From NCBI GenBank assembly GCA_020632575.1, contig JACKFH010000052.1:1-19204 (forward strand): a DNA stretch of 19,204 nt, written 5' to 3'. A program made the translations under genes and the position numbers. Every line of letters starts with the position of its first letter. The first letter of the stretch is position 1. This DNA is from Candidatus Omnitrophota bacterium (GTDB lineage: Bacteria > Hinthialibacterota > Hinthialibacteria > OLB16). Under the pieces are notes generated by a model. That model saw nothing but the letters and a program-made list of their open reading frames with translations, ran no database searches and was not told the origin of the DNA. Below are positions 16,705 through 19,204 of the stretch, one piece after another.

Positions 16705-16726
16705 TTTGTATCAAATTTGTGTCAAA
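16705..16726. repeat. Tandem TTTGNNNCAAA elements, possible operator
   Basis: Two abutting 11-base copies, TTTGTATCAAA (16705-16715) and TTTGTGTCAAA (16716-16726), differ at one base. Each is a small inverted repeat TTTG-N3-CAAA, and their junction makes the palindrome CAAATTTG. They lie upstream of the candidate fadN promoter. Such doubled dyads are typical of binding sites for dimeric repressors, but no regulator gene is in view. Confidence 0.5.
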
Positions 16727-16739
16727 TCAACCTTGAGAG

Positions 16740-16768
16740 TTGACGACCCTGTTTTAATCGTTTAAGTT
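16740..16768 (+). promoter_or_regulatory. Weak promoter candidate for fadN
   Basis: TTGACG (16740-16745) matches the -35 consensus at 5 of 6 positions. At a 17-base spacing the -10 position reads TAAGTT (16763-16768), a poor match. The -10 lies inside the TTAATCGTTTA repeat pair. A start here would give a leader of about 135 bases. Confidence 0.3.
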
Positions 16769-16777
16769 AATCGTTTA
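16754..16777. repeat. Direct repeat TTAATCGTTTA, two copies
   Basis: Two identical 11-base copies at 16754-16764 and 16767-16777 are separated by AG, giving a 13-base period. They overlap the candidate -10 region of fadN, where a bound protein would block or guide RNA polymerase. A chance occurrence in an AT-rich stretch is possible, though 11 identical bases twice in 24 is notable. Confidence 0.5.
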
Positions 16778-16908
16778 GCCGCCGTTTGACATGGTTTCGG
16801 CGCGAGGTGCGGCAAGCGTCGTGGGCTCCCGGGAGGTTTTTCCAAAGACCTTTCGGGATTGTTATGTTTGCGGTTTGTTTGAAGCCAATCAGGGAGGACA
16901 TTCATTCA

Positions 16909-19204
16909 ATGCGGGCGAGACTTCAACGTGTGGGAATCATCGGCAGCGGAGTCATGGGCTCCGGCATCGCCGCTCAACTGGCCAATGCGGGAATTCCTTC
17001 CCTGCTCCTGGATATTGTCCCCAAGGAATTGACCGAAGAAGAGAAAGCGAAAGGCCTCACGCTCGAGGACAAAGCGGTTCGCAATCGGATCGCCAATGAC
17101 AACATCAATCTTCTCGCGACTCAAAAGCCGGCTCCGCTTTTCGAACCGGCAGGAGCTTCCTTGATCGAAGCCGGGAATATGGAGGACGATTTCGACCGAC
17201 TGGCCGAAGTCGACTGGATTCTCGAAGCGGCCCCTGAGCGGGTCGATATCAAACAGGGAATCTACGAACGCATCGACAAAATCCTAAAGCCGGGACAGAT
17301 TGTCAGCTCGAACACCTCGGGCATCTCCATCAAACAGATGATGGAGGGCCGTTCCGAGGAGCTGAAAAAGAATTTCTTAGTCACTCACTTCTTCAACCCG
17401 CCTCGGTACATGCGCCTCTACGAGGTCGTCCCTGGCCCCGAGACTCTTCCTGAAGTCATCGACCGAGCCGCGAACATCGGCAAGTTCATCCTTGGGAAGG
17501 GAGTCGTCTATGCGAAGGACACCCCGAACTTCATCGCAAACCGGATCGGTGTCGCCGAGATGGGCCGCATCCTCAAAGCTGTGGGGAGCGGCGGATACAA
17601 CATCGACGAGGTCGACGCACTCACCGGGAAAGCGATCGGTCGCCCGAAGAGCGGCACGTTTCGGATGATCGACATTGTCGGCCTGGACACGCTGATCAAC
17701 AACTCGGCGTATCTCGCCTCCCAACTCAAGGACGATCCCGCGGTCGCCGGTTTGGAACTGCCCGACTTTATCCAGAAGATGAAAGAAAAAAATCTGCGCG
17801 GCGAAAAGACCGGTGCGGGTTTCTATAAACGGGTCAAAACCAAAGAGGGCAAAGAGATCCTGACCCTCAACCTCGAGACGATGGAGTATGGCCCTCGCCA
17901 GAAACCCAGTTTTCCCTGCTTGGCGACTGCTAAAGCGGTCGATGATGTGGCGGCAAGGATCAAAGCGGTGGCCAATTCTCAAGACAAGGGCGGCGAACTT
18001 GTTTGGGACATCCTCTCCGCGACTCTCGTTTACGCCGCTCGCAATGTCCCCGAGATTTCCGATGACATCTTGAATGTCGATCGCGCCATGAAGTGGGGTT
18101 ACAACTGGGAGCTGGGTCCATTCGAAATTTGGGATGCTCTCGGCGTCGAGGAGACCGCCAAACGTCTTGAGGGGGATGGTAAAGAAGTCCCCCAGATTGT
18201 TCGGGATCTCCTCGCCGCCGACCTCCAATCCTTTTACGGCGCCGAGAACGGCAAACCGACCTATTACAATGTCCATGCCAAGAAGATGGAGCCGATCCCC
18301 GAGCGTGAGGGAGTCATCGAGATTCCGCACCTCAAGATCGATCCTTCCAACGAGGTCCTGAGAAATGAAGTCGCCTCGCTACTCGATCTTGGCGATGGAG
18401 TCGCCTGCATCGAGTTCCACTGCAAGATGAACACCATCTCGAACGACTCGGTGAGCCTCATCCACAAAAGCCTCGACAAGGTCGAAGAAGAGTTCGACGC
18501 GGTCCTGATTGGCAACCAGGGAGATCATTTCTCCGCTGGCGCCAACCTGCTGAATCTCGTCCTCGCGGTCGAGGAGGAAGAGTGGGACGAGATCGAGCGC
18601 TATATCGCCGAGTTTCAGGGAACCAGCATGCGGTTCAAGTACTTTTCGAAACCGGTCATCGGTTGCCCCCATGGCCTCAGCCTCGGCGGCGGTTGCGAAT
18701 TCAACCTGCATTCCCACCGAATCCGCGCAGCTGCGGAAACCTACATGGGCCTGGTCGAATGCGGGGTCGGTTTGATACCCGGAGGCGGCGGGGTCAAAGA
18801 GATGGCGATCCGATTCCAAGAGCACATCCCCTATGAGATGGATGTCGACCGCATCCCCTTTCTCCAAAAAGTTTTTGAATTGATCGGCATGGCCAAAGTC
18901 TCCGGCAGTGCGCGGGAGGCTCAGATCATGGGTCTGCTGCGTCCCTCCGATTCCTGGTCCATGAACAAGGATTGTCAGATTCATGATGCCAAACAGATCG
19001 CCCTCCACATGCTTCAGGAGGGATGGACGCCGCTTCAGGAAAAACCAGTCCGTGTGATGGGCAGCGAGGGTCTCGCCGCCATCCGTGTCGGTCTCCGCAA
19101 TATGATGGTCGCCGGATGGATCTCGGAATATGACCACCATCTCGGGGACAAACTGGCCTACGCCCTTTGCGGCGGCGAGATCGCCGAGGGAACGATGGTC
19201 AGCG
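16909..19204 (+). CDS. fadN: FadN-type 3-hydroxyacyl-CoA dehydrogenase/enoyl-CoA hydratase, C-terminus cut off by the window
   Basis: The ATG at 16909-16911 follows AGGGAGGA by 10 bases. The frame is open to the right edge (765 codons), close to the roughly 790-800 residues usual for FadN, so little is missing. The dehydrogenase half comes first: NAD-binding GIIGSGVMGSGIA (9-21), NTSGISI, and THFFNPPRYMRLYEVVPGPE with catalytic H160 and E172 at the expected 12-residue spacing, then the helical domain (NFIANRIG). The hydratase half begins near 495: oxyanion-hole GNQGDHFSAGANL, then GLSLGGGCEF with E597 and GLVECGVGLIPGGGG with E617, the crotonase glutamate pair at 20-residue spacing. The enzyme hydrates enoyl-CoA and oxidises 3-hydroxyacyl-CoA in fatty-acid beta-oxidation. 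The domain order is the reverse of E. coli FadB. A thiolase and acyl-CoA dehydrogenase would be expected downstream, outside the window. Confidence 0.93.
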   Translation, partial: MRARLQRVGIIGSGVMGSGIAAQLANAGIPSLLLDIVPKELTEEEKAKGLTLEDKAVRNRIANDNINLLATQKPAPLFEPAGASLIEAGNMEDDFDRLAEVDWILEAAPERVDIKQGIYERIDKILKPGQIVSSNTSGISIKQMMEGRSEELKKNFLVTHFFNPPRYMRLYEVVPGPETLPEVIDRAANIGKFILGKGVVYAKDTPNFIANRIGVAEMGRILKAVGSGGYNIDEVDALTGKAIGRPKSGTFRMIDIVGLDTLINNSAYLASQLKDDPAVAGLELPDFIQKMKEKNLRGEKTGAGFYKRVKTKEGKEILTLNLETMEYGPRQKPSFPCLATAKAVDDVAARIKAVANSQDKGGELVWDILSATLVYAARNVPEISDDILNVDRAMKWGYNWELGPFEIWDALGVEETAKRLEGDGKEVPQIVRDLLAADLQSFYGAENGKPTYYNVHAKKMEPIPEREGVIEIPHLKIDPSNEVLRNEVASLLDLGDGVACIEFHCKMNTISNDSVSLIHKSLDKVEEEFDAVLIGNQGDHFSAGANLLNLVLAVEEEEWDEIERYIAEFQGTSMRFKYFSKPVIGCPHGLSLGGGCEFNLHSHRIRAAAETYMGLVECGVGLIPGGGGVKEMAIRFQEHIPYEMDVDRIPFLQKVFELIGMAKVSGSAREAQIMGLLRPSDSWSMNKDCQIHDAKQIALHMLQEGWTPLQEKPVRVMGSEGLAAIRVGLRNMMVAGWISEYDHHLGDKLAYALCGGEIAEGTMVS

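Larger units (their letters stand above)
16543..16908. other. Divergent intergenic control region between sulP and fadN
   Basis: This 366-base stretch lies between the divergent SulP and FadN starts. It holds two pairs of short tandem repeats (16705-16726 and 16754-16777), a promoter-like pair overlapping the second, and the fadN ribosome site AGGGAGGA at 16891-16898. I could not support a promoter for the SulP gene on the minus strand. A plus-strand open frame at 16559-16765 lacks any protein-like character. Confidence 0.55.

Noticed and set aside
16559..16765. A 68-codon plus-strand frame upstream of fadN
   Set aside because: It has no ribosome site or recognisable domain, and its end runs through the repeat-containing control region.
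17377..19140. Minus-strand frames of 317 and 253 codons opposite fadN
   Set aside because: Both are antisense to the catalytic regions of the FadN-type enzyme and look like shadow translations. The true gene has no stop inside the window.

Overview
The window looks like chromosomal DNA of a diderm (Gram-negative) bacterium with fairly high G+C. An outer-membrane alginate-export-type barrel, several Sec signal peptides and a FadN-type multifunctional beta-oxidation enzyme support this. The mix of a HAF-repeat secreted protein, a GH-like secreted barrel and a Trx/TPR protein with a GspG-like tail fits an environmental, possibly uncultured lineage. The sequence alone does not fix the phylum. I saw no rRNA, tRNA, CRISPR array, insertion sequence or phage gene.

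Region by region: (1) 1-965, minus strand: the N-terminal part of an alginate-export-family outer-membrane porin, cut by the window edge. (2) 1140-6336, minus strand: a compact chemosensory operon, cheA (hybrid, with a C-terminal receiver), then cheW, then a soluble double-PAS chemoreceptor, closed by a hairpin terminator at 1088-1122. (3) 6437-6522: back-to-back sigma70-like promoters driving the cheA operon leftward and a metabolic operon rightward. (4) 6541-11797, plus strand: a four-gene run of GT-C-like membrane protein, APC-superfamily permease, secreted glycoside-hydrolase-like protein and PfkB/2-keto-3-deoxygluconate-type kinase. (5) 11856-11933: a long imperfect hairpin between convergent genes. 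(6) 11949-16542, minus strand: a HAF-repeat secreted protein, a secreted thioredoxin-like/TPR protein with a pseudopilin-like C-terminus, and a SulP transporter with a STAS domain. (7) 16543-16908: an intergenic control region with two kinds of short tandem repeat. (8) 16909 to the end, plus strand: a FadN-type 3-hydroxyacyl-CoA dehydrogenase/enoyl-CoA hydratase, cut by the window end just short of its expected C-terminus.

How the genes may work together: the chemosensory operon has no membrane receptor, CheR, CheB or separate CheY here. A cytoplasmic receptor with a lysine-rich, histone-H1-like tail, a CheW and a CheA-receiver fusion together resemble the Myxococcus Frz system more than E. 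coli chemotaxis. The plus-strand operon joins an importer, a secreted carbohydrate-active-type barrel and a sugar-acid kinase. It therefore looks like a carbohydrate or uronate utilisation module, although the substrate cannot be read from sequence. The porin at the left edge could fit the same theme, but it lies on the other strand and beyond the chemosensory operon, so that link is only an inference.
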